Positions 1 through 9,610 of a DNA stretch of 64,000 nucleotides are shown one piece after another. The position numbers and the translations under genes were made by a program. How positions within the stretch are numbered: the stretch's first letter is position 1; the number at the start of each line of letters is the position of its first letter. The notes below the pieces were generated by a model. That model ran no database searches, was not told where the DNA came from, and saw only the letters and a program-made list of their open reading frames with translations. The stretch comes from an uncultured Psychrosphaera sp. Lineage in GTDB: Bacteria; Pseudomonadota; Gammaproteobacteria; Enterobacterales; Alteromonadaceae. The stretch lies in contig NZ_CANMSK010000001.1 in assembly GCF_947500655.1 (NCBI RefSeq), forward strand, positions 248,001-312,000, in the 5' to 3' direction.

Positions 1-608
1 GCATTTAGCACATGGTTAAACTCACCGATCCCCTGTCGCACCTTTGAATTAAATGCTCCGTTAAACAATTCTAAATACTTTGTACTATTAATTAATTGAG
101 GCGTTTTCTTAGTGAAAGCTTCTTGAGTTAACGCGTGTAATTCATCAACTGTTTTACGATAATCTTCATTTAAGTACGTTTCAGGGTTATAGTCGTTATA
201 CTCAGGATGCTCGGAGAAAAAGCTTTTCGCCTGTTCTGATAATTCACCAGTTTCCATAAATTGCTCATGGATATTGGGTAGTTGAGGCGCAATAATACCC
301 CATGCTTTTTGTTCTTTTTGTTGCTCGAGCTGCCAATTAGCTGCTTTATTTCGAGTTTCCGACAAGTTTAAAAGAGACTTTTTGTGCTTACTATCTAACT
401 CGTCGCTCTTAGCATTACGCTCTTTATTATATTTAATCTGTTCATTTCTATATTGAATATCTTCTTCACGTTGTTTATTACGCTGTGCTACTTTAAGCGC
501 ATTTTGCGCATCAATATCTGACAATCTTTCTCGTTTAAATTCACGGTCTTCATGCTGTTCCATCATTTGAAACCCATCTTTAAAGCCGTCTACTATTGCA
601 GAACCCAT
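1..608 (-). CDS. Partial phage internal virion / DNA-ejection protein (N-terminal part)
   Basis: An open frame starts at ATG 608 and stays open to the window edge, giving about 202 residues with the C-terminus missing. A good ribosome site (AAGGAG) lies 5 bases before the ATG. Residues 10-110 are very rich in Glu, Lys, Arg and Gln and look like a long coiled coil. The rest is mixed and acidic, with no catalytic motif. It is the last visible gene of the late operon, after the small glycine-zipper and tail-tip genes. In podovirus-like phages this place is usually taken by ejection (internal virion) proteins. The family is inferred from position and coiled-coil character; no specific homologue is recognised. 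Confidence 0.6.
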   Translation of the reverse strand, partial: MGSAIVDGFKDGFQMMEQHEDREFKRERLSDIDAQNALKVAQRNKQREEDIQYRNEQIKYNKERNAKSDELDSKHKKSLLNLSETRNKAANWQLEQQKEQKAWGIIAPQLPNIHEQFMETGELSEQAKSFFSEHPEYNDYNPETYLNEDYRKTVDELHALTQEAFTKKTPQLINSTKYLELFNGAFNSKVRQGIGEFNHVLN

Positions 609-618
609 AACTTTCTCC

Positions 619-849
619 TTAAATTGAACCTGCTAGTAATCCGATAGTTCCACCTATGGCAGCACCATAAACTCCGCCCACTTGAAAGCCGATAACTGCA
701 CCACTAGTGGCTCCACTCACTTGATTAGATTTATGTTGAGCATCTAACTGATCATTTTGCATTTCACGGTTATTTTCCATATCAGCTAAACTTTTAAGGG
801 AGGTGTTTGCTCTGTTTTTAGTTGATTTACCAACAGCTAGTAAAGACAT
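619..849 (-). CDS. Small glycine-zipper phage protein (putative ejection/membrane protein)
   Basis: This is a 76-residue protein. The N-terminal half is polar and charged. Residues 45-76 form a glycine-rich hydrophobic stretch with GAxxG-type spacing (SGAVIGF, GGVYGAAIGG), typical of glycine-zipper membrane helices. It lies between two ejection-type late genes, with a short gap on each side. Glycine-zipper proteins in this position are often virion proteins that insert into or cross the host membrane during DNA entry. It also superficially resembles small bacteriocin-like peptides, but the phage context makes that unlikely. Confidence 0.55.
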   Translation of the reverse strand: MSLLAVGKSTKNRANTSLKSLADMENNREMQNDQLDAQHKSNQVSGATSGAVIGFQVGGVYGAAIGGTIGLLAGSI

Positions 850-867
850 AATAAATACCTTATTAAG

Positions 868-1284
868 TTAAGTGACGGATGAACCGCCCTGACCTGTTAT
901 TATTTTGGTTTGAAGATCTTCGTTAGCTTGTCTAGTTTCATTATTTAATGAAGCCGTTGCTAAGCTTTTGGAAAGATTTGAGTTTGTACTTCCTTGTTCC
1001 GTCTTTGAAGTATCAAGCCCAAAGCGACCTCTTTTCACTGAATTATTAAGATCTGAGAGTCGATAAGAATTATTTATGTTTACATCGTTACGCTCCAATT
1101 GCTCATGAAGTAACGTATCGTTTTGTGACAATGCAATTAAATTGTTCTGAATGGGTATATATCGATTTTTATAATCTTCCCATTGCTCTCTCGTCAAATC
1201 GGCTTGCATATCTTGGAAACTATTAGTGCTTTCTTCGACAGCCGTACTCTCTTCTTGGTTATTTGTTCCTATTGATGAAAACAC
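868..1284 (-). CDS. Phage late protein with WExYKxxxxPIxN motif (putative ejection protein)
   Basis: This 138-residue protein begins at GTG 1284, right behind a very strong GGGGGAGG ribosome site. It is polar and rich in Asn, Ser, Gln and Leu, with no signal peptide or membrane span. Residues 35-47 carry W-E-D-Y-K followed by I-P-I-Q-N. The gene upstream has the same arrangement (W-E-Y-Y-K then V-P-I-E-N), so the two are probably diverged paralogues. The family is otherwise unrecognised. Its place between tail-tip and ejection genes suggests a virion-associated role. The C-terminus (QGGSSVT) is low complexity. Confidence 0.55.
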   Translation of the reverse strand: MFSSIGTNNQEESTAVEESTNSFQDMQADLTREQWEDYKNRYIPIQNNLIALSQNDTLLHEQLERNDVNINNSYRLSDLNNSVKRGRFGLDTSKTEQGSTNSNLSKSLATASLNNETRQANEDLQTKIITGQGGSSVT

Positions 1285-1286
1285 GA

Positions 1287-1916
1287 TTATCCTCCCCCGT
1301 TAAAATTATTCATGTATTCACTGGAATATCCCTCGCTGGATGATCCTAATGTTTCAGAGCTAGGTGTGTTTAAAGAGTTACTAAACACAGCTCCACCTAC
1401 AGCACCAATAGCTCCGTTAATGTTATTAACTTCTTGTTGATTAATGCTGCTATCACTGGCCGCTTGACGTTGTGAGTCTCCAGCTAAATCATTTAAACTA
1501 GATACTGATTCAGTGGCTTCTCCTTGCCCCATAGATACAACGTTACTTAGTTTATCGATATAACGATTTTGGCCTTGAACTTCCGATGAGGTTTGCGATT
1601 TAGCTGAATTGATAGCATTTAGATCAGATAACTTTTGAGTTGTTTCTTTGTATTTTCCAGAACTTGGGTCGACACCTGATGATTGTAAATTTGATTCGAC
1701 AGCTGCTAAGGATTTAGAGTTAGACGTTGTTGTAGCTAAATTGGTATTTTTTGAAATCTCATTATATACCCCCTCATCATTACTACTTAGAGCCTCCGAT
1801 ATCACTTGATTTTCAATAGGTACGATGTTTGTTTTATAATACTCCCATTCTTCCCCCATCACTTTTGCAAGTTCTTTCTCGTAAGCTGTTTCTTCAACTT
1901 CATTCGAGCTATTCAT
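1287..1916 (-). CDS. Phage late protein, Ser/Asn-rich, paralogous to the next gene
   Basis: A 209-residue, very Ser-, Asn- and Glu-rich protein. Residues 24-37 hold W-E-Y-Y-K and V-P-I-E-N, matching residues 35-47 of the adjacent 138-residue protein. Near the C-terminus a short Gly/Ala-rich hydrophobic segment (INGAIGAVGGAVF, about 167-179) could be a membrane-active helix, and the last 30 residues are Ser/Gly low complexity. The start overlaps the end of the 140-residue gene by 8 bases, so translation is probably coupled. I infer a structural or ejection role from context; no function can be read from the sequence itself. Confidence 0.55.
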   Translation of the reverse strand: MNSSNEVEETAYEKELAKVMGEEWEYYKTNIVPIENQVISEALSSNDEGVYNEISKNTNLATTTSNSKSLAAVESNLQSSGVDPSSGKYKETTQKLSDLNAINSAKSQTSSEVQGQNRYIDKLSNVVSMGQGEATESVSSLNDLAGDSQRQAASDSSINQQEVNNINGAIGAVGGAVFSNSLNTPSSETLGSSSEGYSSEYMNNFNGGG

Positions 1917-2331
1917 TATTTTTCCTCAAGTAATAACGCCAAATTGTACTGTTATCGATAATTCCACACATACTCCAATTTTCGCGCACAGCAACTCGGC
2001 TCATTCCTTTTCTAAAGGTAATAAACTCTAGGTATTCAGCATGTATTGATTGGGCAATTGAAACTAATGTCGGCGTATATGTGCTTAGTGAATTTGTTGA
2101 TTTGTTGTATGCAAACAAGAGTTCTAAATATGTAAAATCAGAATGTCTTGGCCTTAAAACCACAAAACCATCAGGTGATAAAAACAAAAAAGCCCACTCG
2201 TTTGAGCAGGCTTCGTCGATAATTTTATATATATTAGGGGAGTTCCCTTTGATGCCGACTTGTTCAATAGTCGGTTTTAACTGGTGCTTATAGATATTCC
2301 AATCACACCGTTTTAATTGGAGTTTTTCCAT
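1909..2331 (-). CDS. Hypothetical phage late protein (140 aa)
   Basis: A compact 140-residue protein with mixed alpha/beta character and several Trp residues. The region AEYLEFITFRKGMSRVA resembles the beta-strand and basic loop of GNAT-like folds that occur in phage virion operons, but the acetyl-CoA-binding signature is not clear, so I do not assign it. It lies between the tail-tip protein and the ejection-type genes and overlaps the latter by 8 bases. Function unknown. Confidence 0.5.
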   Translation of the reverse strand: MEKLQLKRCDWNIYKHQLKPTIEQVGIKGNSPNIYKIIDEACSNEWAFLFLSPDGFVVLRPRHSDFTYLELLFAYNKSTNSLSTYTPTLVSIAQSIHAEYLEFITFRKGMSRVAVRENWSMCGIIDNSTIWRYYLRKNNE

Positions 2332-2374
2332 CGTGGTAAAATACTATCCTAAACTGGGAGGGATTTCATTAACA

Positions 2375-4333
2375 TTAAGACAAACTTGTTCCTGGAATAA
2401 AACTAGACACTGGTACTGACTCCGCTAACTTTATTTGACCAGCTTTTACAGTTCGAGTTGCATCTGTTATGACTTTTACCGAAAAAGCAGTATTGCTCGT
2501 TTGTTTAGAAACACTTATAGGTGAAACACTAGGAAATATAAGCAATTTCGTTACTTCTTCAAAATCATAAGAGCTCACTATTTGGGTAGTTGAAGTGTAT
2601 TTTTTTACACTACCTAAATAATATTCCAAATAAACCGACACATCATTAGTTTCATCATAGTCAGCTTTAAAACCGTTTACTTCTATCGCAACCGCGCCTA
2701 TTACTAATTGTTTTGCTATATCTGATGTGTTAATCGCTCCTGCGAAAATTTGTGTGGATTGAGCTGATATTTTTATAGTTTGAATCACACTGCTTCTAGT
2801 GCCGTAGTGCCTTAAGTCGTAAACATCACCTTCAATATTTTTAGCATAAATACTCGACGCTAGTATCTGGTTTGCTAACAAGTTCTTTACATAAGCACTA
2901 GTTATTTTAGTCGTTATTGCCAAAGATAAACCATCAACATTACTAGAGCTTATTTTCCCACTTGAAGAAAAAACAGTATTGCCAGCTGAATCTTTAATTG
3001 TAACAGAGTGTAATGTGGCGGTATCTAATACAGCTGACTTCGCAACCATATTACCATTTGGATCTATGGAGAAGTTGTTAGACCTAACGCCAGTTTCTGG
3101 GTCATAGTTTATTGATGGTGTTTTAAAAATAGAATCTACTGTAATGCGATTTGATAATAGTTCATCAGTTACCAATGATTGTATAAATGCCTGGTCTATT
3201 AATGCGTTTGTCATTACCGTTTTATCATCAACAACAGAAAATATAGGGGTTAAATCCTCTGGGTCTTGTGTGGTAATTACTGCTAGCTTTGCTCCTTTAA
3301 TGGCAAAAATCGGATATCGTCCATCATTAACTAATCCGAATGAACTTGTTATATCCCCAACTTGAGTTTTAACTGCCCACATAGCCCATTGTTCATCATT
3401 GGTAGCAACAGTCTCACTGAGTGTTTTAAGATTTGCAGCAACACTATTACCATTTTCATCCTCAATTTCAGATTTTAACGTTGTGCTAGCTTGGCTAATT
3501 GCTTCGTTAGCTGACGCCTTAGTGTAATAATCATTAATAATCGTTGCTTGTGCGTTATCAAATGAAGATCTAAGTAATGATAATTTTCTACTAGTCGCAT
3601 AAATATCATTAGATAATTGCTCTGTTTCCTCAAGGAAAACAGCCTGTCTAGATAATTCCACCATTGCATTAACATCACCATTTAATGCTGTACTAATGAT
3701 ATTCTCAGCAATAATGTCAATATTTTCATTTTCATCCTCAAGTGACTGTCCAAAAAAGTTACTTAAGTGAGACTTTTCAATCATTCCACCTATTTCATTC
3801 AAGATGTGTTCAGCACTTTCCTGTGTTTGTACCTCCAAACCATCAGCCCCTGAAATTGGGCCCGCCATATCAACTTCATTAACAAACTTTATCCAATAGT
3901 AATACATTGCCCCCATGTTCACTTGATCACTAAAAATTGTCGTTACTTCTGTTGCAATACGAACGGCAGTAGAAAAGTCATCACTATCTGATCGATATAT
4001 TTCAGTATATGCATGGCCTCTATATGTTGGTTGATCCCACTGCAAGGCAATAAATGTAAAACCGCCTTGGCCTGTAAAATTGACAGGTTTATGTGGCCGC
4101 TCGATCCCAACATTACTAATTGGCAAGCCGCCTGGATTAGTTTTATTAGACGTTATAGATTTTGCCAAAGCTTGTTTCTGTAACTGATTAAGATTAACTA
4201 AATCACTATACAATAATGCTCTATTTAGACCTCCACCTCTTTGTCCTGTAAGTAATTCTACGTTTTCAATTATAGATTGCTGCGATGAATCTTGACGGCC
4301 TGTTCTCTTAATACCCGAAAATGCACTAGCCAT
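2375..4333 (-). CDS. Phage tail-tip / host-specificity protein (FN3-like and DUF1983-like)
   Basis: A 652-residue protein. Residues about 80-170 form a fibronectin-III-like unit (PHKPVNF, then FTFIALQWDQP, EIYRS and YYYWIKFVN). The middle is helical. Residues about 300-470 show the pattern of the central domain of lambda gpJ-type proteins (DUF1983): DEQWAMWAVKTQVGD, then SFGLVNDG and repeated isoleucine-rich strands such as DPNGNMVAKSAVLDTATLHS. The C-terminal 150 residues are beta-rich. Such proteins sit at the distal end of the tail and contact the host. The start overlaps the end of the upstream 542-residue tail gene by 8 bases. Confidence 0.7.
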   Translation of the reverse strand: MASAFSGIKRTGRQDSSQQSIIENVELLTGQRGGGLNRALLYSDLVNLNQLQKQALAKSITSNKTNPGGLPISNVGIERPHKPVNFTGQGGFTFIALQWDQPTYRGHAYTEIYRSDSDDFSTAVRIATEVTTIFSDQVNMGAMYYYWIKFVNEVDMAGPISGADGLEVQTQESAEHILNEIGGMIEKSHLSNFFGQSLEDENENIDIIAENIISTALNGDVNAMVELSRQAVFLEETEQLSNDIYATSRKLSLLRSSFDNAQATIINDYYTKASANEAISQASTTLKSEIEDENGNSVAANLKTLSETVATNDEQWAMWAVKTQVGDITSSFGLVNDGRYPIFAIKGAKLAVITTQDPEDLTPIFSVVDDKTVMTNALIDQAFIQSLVTDELLSNRITVDSIFKTPSINYDPETGVRSNNFSIDPNGNMVAKSAVLDTATLHSVTIKDSAGNTVFSSSGKISSSNVDGLSLAITTKITSAYVKNLLANQILASSIYAKNIEGDVYDLRHYGTRSSVIQTIKISAQSTQIFAGAINTSDIAKQLVIGAVAIEVNGFKADYDETNDVSVYLEYYLGSVKKYTSTTQIVSSYDFEEVTKLLIFPSVSPISVSKQTSNTAFSVKVITDATRTVKAGQIKLAESVPVSSFIPGTSLS

Positions 4334-5954
4334 TTATCACCTGTTTAATTTCAGACATAGAAGATCCTATGATTATTGATTGAATATCGGTATCGCCATA
4401 CAATTCAAATTCCCAAAACTGTCCTCTAGTACTCGGTATTCTAAATGCTACTTCAGGAATTTTGCCTGGCTTTAGATGTAAGATTTCTTTTCCATCTGTA
4501 AACAGTTTAAAGCCAGCCTTTTGTAACTCCTCACCTCTGATTAATACAGCACCGAAATTTGTATCATTAAAACGATATTCCTTAGAACGCCATCGGTAAG
4601 ATAGTTTCGTTAATGATGAATTCCATTCTTTTAATTCGGTACCATTAAACAAATATAATGTGTCATCCAGTAAGCTATTAAAGCCACAAATACATTCTTG
4701 AGATAAATGACGAAAATCGCCTGAAACAGGATCAAAAATAAAACATTCACTATCACCATAAAAACCTAAATATCGCCCTTCCTGATTAAACGCTTTGATA
4801 GTTTTAGGTTCATATTTTTGCCATTGTTTTCTGGTGATAATACTTCCTGTAATGTTTTCAGCACCATCGGAAACCAATGCTACTAAACCATCAGGGCTTG
4901 CATACATAACAACACCACCAACGATTAGAGCAGACTTTCTACTTAAACACGCTTGCGCACTTTCAACTTTATAACCTGATATACTATCAGGGCTTGATCC
5001 TGAGAAGATCCAAGGAAAACCTTCAGTCAATACAGCTATAGAATTCCCCATAGGTACGACAGCAACAATATTGTGCTCCGTTGTTCTTTGATATTTTGAT
5101 GGCCATGCATAAGGTAGGTAAGCTTCACAAAAGTACAAAGTGTTGCCAGTAAACCCAACCATTATCCCATTAGCCATTGAACACAAACCTTCAAGATTGG
5201 ACGGTGGCATTTCATAATCATAGGTATCTAGAGTTAACCCCAACTCTTCACCTAATAACTCATCTATATATTCAACATCAGCGATTGGGATCTCAGCAAC
5301 CATCAAATAATCAGAAAGCCCACCACCCGTTACACTTCTATATATTCTACGATGTGTAATATTTGATAAATTTTCATTCGGTGGTGAAAATGACAACGTT
5401 ACAAATGTTTCACTATCATTTGGAAATTGAATAATTATTTTTTCTGAAGCATCACCAGGTGGACCTTCTTCACCAGCCCCGGTAACAAAAGTATGCGTAT
5501 AATAACGCTCTTCATTATCGTTTATGTCTTCGTCGGGGTCAGTGGATTCGGTTACAGCTGTAATAATTGCAATCTCTGGCGCTTGAACTCCTAATTTATA
5601 AGAAACTGCAGGCTTTGTAATGCCATCAAATATTTCATTATTCGTGACTTTAGGATAGCTATCACCAGTGAAGTACAGACGTTGATATGGATCATTAGCA
5701 ATTAAACTTGGTACAACGTCAACGTCACTTTCCCAAGAGAACCAATGAGTATTTAAGTACTTAAAAATTGTTTTGGTTTTTGCATCTAAGGCAATATCGA
5801 TAACCGAAGAATCGTAAAGAGCCGACAAATTTCCATTATCAAAATGGCAATTGTACGCTACTTGTGAAGCTTCATTTGGTAATAAACGAGGGTCTAATTT
5901 AGGTCGTTCACCTGCAAATGTTTCTAAATAAATTATAGGCATAATAGGATTCAA
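4326..5954 (-). CDS. Phage tail structural protein (nozzle/stabilisation-like)
   Basis: A 542-residue protein rich in beta strands. Its N-terminus (FAGERPKLDPRLLPNEASQ, then VAYNCHFDNGNL) matches the opening of a widespread podovirus tail family in which a short peptide names the asserted values of a propeller-like fold. Several repeated strands with YxG and WxS turns follow. It lies between the enzyme-like tail protein and the tail-tip gene. I infer that it forms part of the tail nozzle or hub; the exact family cannot be confirmed by eye. No enzymatic motif is visible. Confidence 0.6.
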   Translation of the reverse strand: MNPIMPIIYLETFAGERPKLDPRLLPNEASQVAYNCHFDNGNLSALYDSSVIDIALDAKTKTIFKYLNTHWFSWESDVDVVPSLIANDPYQRLYFTGDSYPKVTNNEIFDGITKPAVSYKLGVQAPEIAIITAVTESTDPDEDINDNEERYYTHTFVTGAGEEGPPGDASEKIIIQFPNDSETFVTLSFSPPNENLSNITHRRIYRSVTGGGLSDYLMVAEIPIADVEYIDELLGEELGLTLDTYDYEMPPSNLEGLCSMANGIMVGFTGNTLYFCEAYLPYAWPSKYQRTTEHNIVAVVPMGNSIAVLTEGFPWIFSGSSPDSISGYKVESAQACLSRKSALIVGGVVMYASPDGLVALVSDGAENITGSIITRKQWQKYEPKTIKAFNQEGRYLGFYGDSECFIFDPVSGDFRHLSQECICGFNSLLDDTLYLFNGTELKEWNSSLTKLSYRWRSKEYRFNDTNFGAVLIRGEELQKAGFKLFTDGKEILHLKPGKIPEVAFRIPSTRGQFWEFELYGDTDIQSIIIGSSMSEIKQVING

Positions 5955-5991
5955 CTAATTTGAAAATGGTAATAATTGCTTAAGTGAGAGA

Positions 5992-8823
5992 TTATTTTGA
6001 TTGCTTATACAATAGATAAAGAGCCAGTCCTTTCATTGCCTCTGCTCCGTGGAAACCGTAGTACTGTCCTTCATTGTCATTAGGTGATGCCCAAGAGCTC
6101 CACGTACCATTCATCGGATGGTCTACTTTATGACTAATAACTTCATAGTTATCTTCCATTTCAGCAATGCAAGCGCCCATAAATTCTTCTAGACCATCTA
6201 ACTGGCAACCGGCTAATCCGGCTAAGCTACAACCTGATAACCAAAGGCCACACATTGCAGCGTTAAAATCATCTTCTACTGGTATGCTTGGAGAATCAGA
6301 AGGAAACTCCGAGGGAGTGATACCATTTCCATCTATAGCAAACTGAATTAACCACTTTATCCAGTTTTCGCAGTAAATAACTAACTTTTCAGGAGGTTCA
6401 CGCCCTCGTTCAACCAGCTCTTGCCATGCGCGACATGCCCAAGAAAATGCTCGAGGTTGATACCCCGACCATGCATGACCGTCACCCCAATGATACATAG
6501 TAAATGTATCAGCTGGTCCATACTCAAGGTTATCCCAACGATCCCAAATATAAGCAGAAGCACCAGGTCCTAAAACACCAAACAAGTCATAGTGATATTG
6601 TTGCGAGTCATATAGAAAATCGACTACATTATTTAGTTTTACATCGTCATTATCAGAGAAGCCTAAACAATACATAGTAGGTGATTGATAACCGGGATAT
6701 GGTAAACCGTGCCATGCCCCAAATTGCTCGGAGTCTGATTCATAGATGTTTGAAAACGGTATTAGACCAGGAGTGTATGCGAGTGAATCATTCCTGTAAT
6801 CTAGCATCGTACAATCACCAATTACAGCCGTATACCCGAGTTCATCAGGTGATGATATTGTGATACTAAATTTGCTTGTATAACCATCGGCTTCAGTAAA
6901 TAACGGAGGTATTTCATTTACACAATATAATGTGAATGTTTTGTTTAAATCGCTGGAATTTTCAAGAACTACAGTTAGACTTTCTAATGTGGTAAATAAA
7001 GGTGCTAAAGGTTCAACTTCGTCATCCTCATGATTCGGCTGATAACCATTAAGTATCATATCCTCAGGGTATAAATCTATTGTTGTCCATACACCACGAG
7101 TATTAGGTAGAAGCCAATACCATCGCCATAAGTTATCATCTTCAACACGTAAATCGAACTCAGTATCTGACTTGTAAGTTATAGATTTAATAGGTGCCAA
7201 ACTGTTTTCAAGCAACCAAAAACCAATAATAAAACCGCCATCATCATCAGGGAATGACGCTGTTACTACGTTAGAATCACGGGCTGTGATATTTACTCCC
7301 TGTATATCTGTTTCAAAACTATCTTGGTAAGTACACGTACCATAGTCTGTTACGCCAGATCCTTTTGCTACAATATAGTCTTCACCTTCATCAGTTTTTC
7401 TTCGTGAGAACTTAGATAAAGGGATTCGGTAATCTACAGGTAAAGCACTGGTCGACTCAGGGACATTTACTACATACGAATCTTCTACCGTACTGCCTGG
7501 TCTTGTAATATCCATTTCAATATCGGCTTTTAAAGAAGTACCTGTTGAGGTCACACCTCCCCAAACGACCTGACACAATGAGTCTTTGGTTATTCTAAAC
7601 TTTATGGCTTTTTGCTCTAGAGTTACATCTTCACCACCAGCTAAAGTAGCTAGTATATATCCGTCTTCATCCCTACTAAATTCTGGCTCAGTAGATGGGT
7701 AGGTATAATCGTAAGATATGCCATCAGTAAAAGGAGTTCGTGCAGCGGCATCTTTTCTAAAAAATCTGTCTGTTGAATCAATTAACGTATATTCATGAGC
7801 TGTATATAAAACACATTGCAGGGCATCATAATACTTTTGCTCGCCGGTCACTTTATGCATTAAATAACATGCATCTAGAAACCAAACTTCACCATCAGCT
7901 GCATTACCTAAAAAACCGTTATTTGCACTAACTGGCACATGTAATGGTCTGTTATGCATACATTCATTACGACCTATTAAATACCCGCCATGCTCTACCG
8001 GATTTCTAGTAGCATAATTAAATTTTAAAGTACCTGTTACTATATCTTTTAACTGTACTGTGCCTACTTCTTCAAGAGTATGGCCTTCAGATAGTACATT
8101 ACCATCCCAATTAACTTTTTTACCTTCCCAGGTTATGATCCAATCTACATCATACTGAATTCCATCTTCGTCCCAATTAGTTGAGCCATCAGGGTTTTCT
8201 TGTTTTACAGATGCTTTTATAGAATCAAACGAAAGAACACCTATGAAAGCAAACTTGCCTATATCCATGTACTCACCCCAATGTGGAGCGCCATGAGGAA
8301 TTAAAGTTAACCCATCAATAAAATCAAATTCTATACCTTTAAAACCGCCATGTGTTGGAGCTGTTTCATTCAATGGGTAGTTTGCTAACACGGGTTCTTT
8401 ACCGTTTATGATCCAATTACAGACCCATCGTTGTGTTGTTTCAGGGATAGGTTGGCCGTTATACCAGTAAGCTACGTACGCATCCCAATACTTTTTTGCG
8501 CTCTCTAAATGTTGAGGATCTTTTGTTGCCATATAACAATAAATATATGACAAAATTAAAACAGATTGGCCTTCAGTTGTTGCATCTGCATTAGGCTTCC
8601 CCTCCATCTGAGTTTTTTGTAAGAAGTGCCTATTATTATTTAAAACACCATCCGGATTAATAGCAAAAAACTCGACTTGAGCATCATTAGTTAAACCGGT
8701 GTTTCTTTTTAAGAATCTATCGTGACCTTCAATTATCGAAAGTACATTTTGATTAACTAAGCCTAAATCAAGCACTGAGCCACCCCGACTTAAAAGAACC
8801 GTATGGATTTGGATCACCTCCAA
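5992..8823 (-). CDS. Large phage tail protein with glycosidase/lyase-like alpha-barrel segments
   Basis: A 943-residue protein, the largest late gene here. Residues about 80-130 and 760-935 are helix-rich with many aromatic and His residues (YYGFHGAEAMKGLALYLLY at the C-terminus; MYHWGDGHAWSGYQPRAFSW near 765), as in (alpha/alpha)6-barrel glycoside hydrolases or polysaccharide lyases. Residues about 400-680 are beta-rich and resemble a jelly-roll insert. This suggests a capsule- or polysaccharide-degrading tailspike, but the catalytic residues are not identified. The listed ATG overlaps the upstream gene by 56 bases. A GTG near 8778 (VLDLGL) would remove the overlap and may be the true start. 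Confidence 0.6.
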   Translation of the reverse strand: MEVIQIHTVLLSRGGSVLDLGLVNQNVLSIIEGHDRFLKRNTGLTNDAQVEFFAINPDGVLNNNRHFLQKTQMEGKPNADATTEGQSVLILSYIYCYMATKDPQHLESAKKYWDAYVAYWYNGQPIPETTQRWVCNWIINGKEPVLANYPLNETAPTHGGFKGIEFDFIDGLTLIPHGAPHWGEYMDIGKFAFIGVLSFDSIKASVKQENPDGSTNWDEDGIQYDVDWIITWEGKKVNWDGNVLSEGHTLEEVGTVQLKDIVTGTLKFNYATRNPVEHGGYLIGRNECMHNRPLHVPVSANNGFLGNAADGEVWFLDACYLMHKVTGEQKYYDALQCVLYTAHEYTLIDSTDRFFRKDAAARTPFTDGISYDYTYPSTEPEFSRDEDGYILATLAGGEDVTLEQKAIKFRITKDSLCQVVWGGVTSTGTSLKADIEMDITRPGSTVEDSYVVNVPESTSALPVDYRIPLSKFSRRKTDEGEDYIVAKGSGVTDYGTCTYQDSFETDIQGVNITARDSNVVTASFPDDDGGFIIGFWLLENSLAPIKSITYKSDTEFDLRVEDDNLWRWYWLLPNTRGVWTTIDLYPEDMILNGYQPNHEDDEVEPLAPLFTTLESLTVVLENSSDLNKTFTLYCVNEIPPLFTEADGYTSKFSITISSPDELGYTAVIGDCTMLDYRNDSLAYTPGLIPFSNIYESDSEQFGAWHGLPYPGYQSPTMYCLGFSDNDDVKLNNVVDFLYDSQQYHYDLFGVLGPGASAYIWDRWDNLEYGPADTFTMYHWGDGHAWSGYQPRAFSWACRAWQELVERGREPPEKLVIYCENWIKWLIQFAIDGNGITPSEFPSDSPSIPVEDDFNAAMCGLWLSGCSLAGLAGCQLDGLEEFMGACIAEMEDNYEVISHKVDHPMNGTWSSWASPNDNEGQYYGFHGAEAMKGLALYLLYKQSK

Positions 8824-9550
8824 CCCATAGTAAAACGATTATGTCTTCAGTATTTGCTTTGTATGATAAAACAGGAGGCCTACCATTAGCCCACTTTACA
8901 CCGTCAGGCCAAACAACCAGGTTAGCACCTGTCACTTGCTTTAACATTATTGTTGCCTGAACTGATTCTGTCTCTGAACTAGGTGTGTTAGTGAAAGCAA
9001 TTGATGTTAAAGGCACATTCAAATCAACTTTAAAAAACATACCTGATAAAATATCTATCGTGGTCAACTCATCATCTGAGTCAACAAACTCGGTAAACAC
9101 AGTTCCATTATGGAATTTACCAAATCTCGACTCTAGTTCATTCAATGTTAAAGCTTCTCTGGTCTCACCGCGGCTATCAGTAAACACTTCTGATACTTCT
9201 GTCGATGAAAACCAATTCTGCAGTTCATCTAAAAACAATTGTTTTTGGTTGAACTGCTTAACAATTTGACCGGCTAATCTAGTATTAATTGTTCCAGATA
9301 CACTTCGAATTATCGCATATTTAGTATTTTCAATTGAATCACCATCATACAAGTCATGTAACACAATTTTTTCACCAGTAGGTATATCTGAAACTTCATA
9401 GAAGGACTTACCATCTAGCGTGAATAAATCACCATTTCCAATTGCTAAAACTTCATTTAACCAATCAGTGTTTACGCCAACAACTTCATTACTGCCACTA
9501 GTTACATTAACAGCCCCAAGTCGATACCATACCCCAGCTCTTTTTGACAT
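8768..9550 (-). CDS. Phage tail fibre / tailspike adaptor-like protein
   Basis: A 260-residue protein. The N-terminus (RAGVWYRLGAVNVTSGSN, then VVGVNTDWL) is a beta-rich repeat common at the virion-attaching end of short-tail fibres. Next comes a segment with strong helix propensity (TRLAGQIVKQFNQKQLFLDE, about 95-115), then a C-terminal beta domain (LVVWPDGVKWANG, SYKANTEDIIVLLWVG). These C-terminal strands resemble trimeric fibre heads. It directly precedes the large enzyme-like tail protein. I infer an adaptor that links that enzyme to the tail; no homologue is identified. Confidence 0.55.
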   Translation of the reverse strand: MSKRAGVWYRLGAVNVTSGSNEVVGVNTDWLNEVLAIGNGDLFTLDGKSFYEVSDIPTGEKIVLHDLYDGDSIENTKYAIIRSVSGTINTRLAGQIVKQFNQKQLFLDELQNWFSSTEVSEVFTDSRGETREALTLNELESRFGKFHNGTVFTEFVDSDDELTTIDILSGMFFKVDLNVPLTSIAFTNTPSSETESVQATIMLKQVTGANLVVWPDGVKWANGRPPVLSYKANTEDIIVLLWVGGDPNPYGSFKSGWLSA

Positions 9551-9610
9551 ATTACATACCTACCTTGAACTCGGTCATTCCTGCTTTAATTCGATACATC
9601 ATAAATAAGC

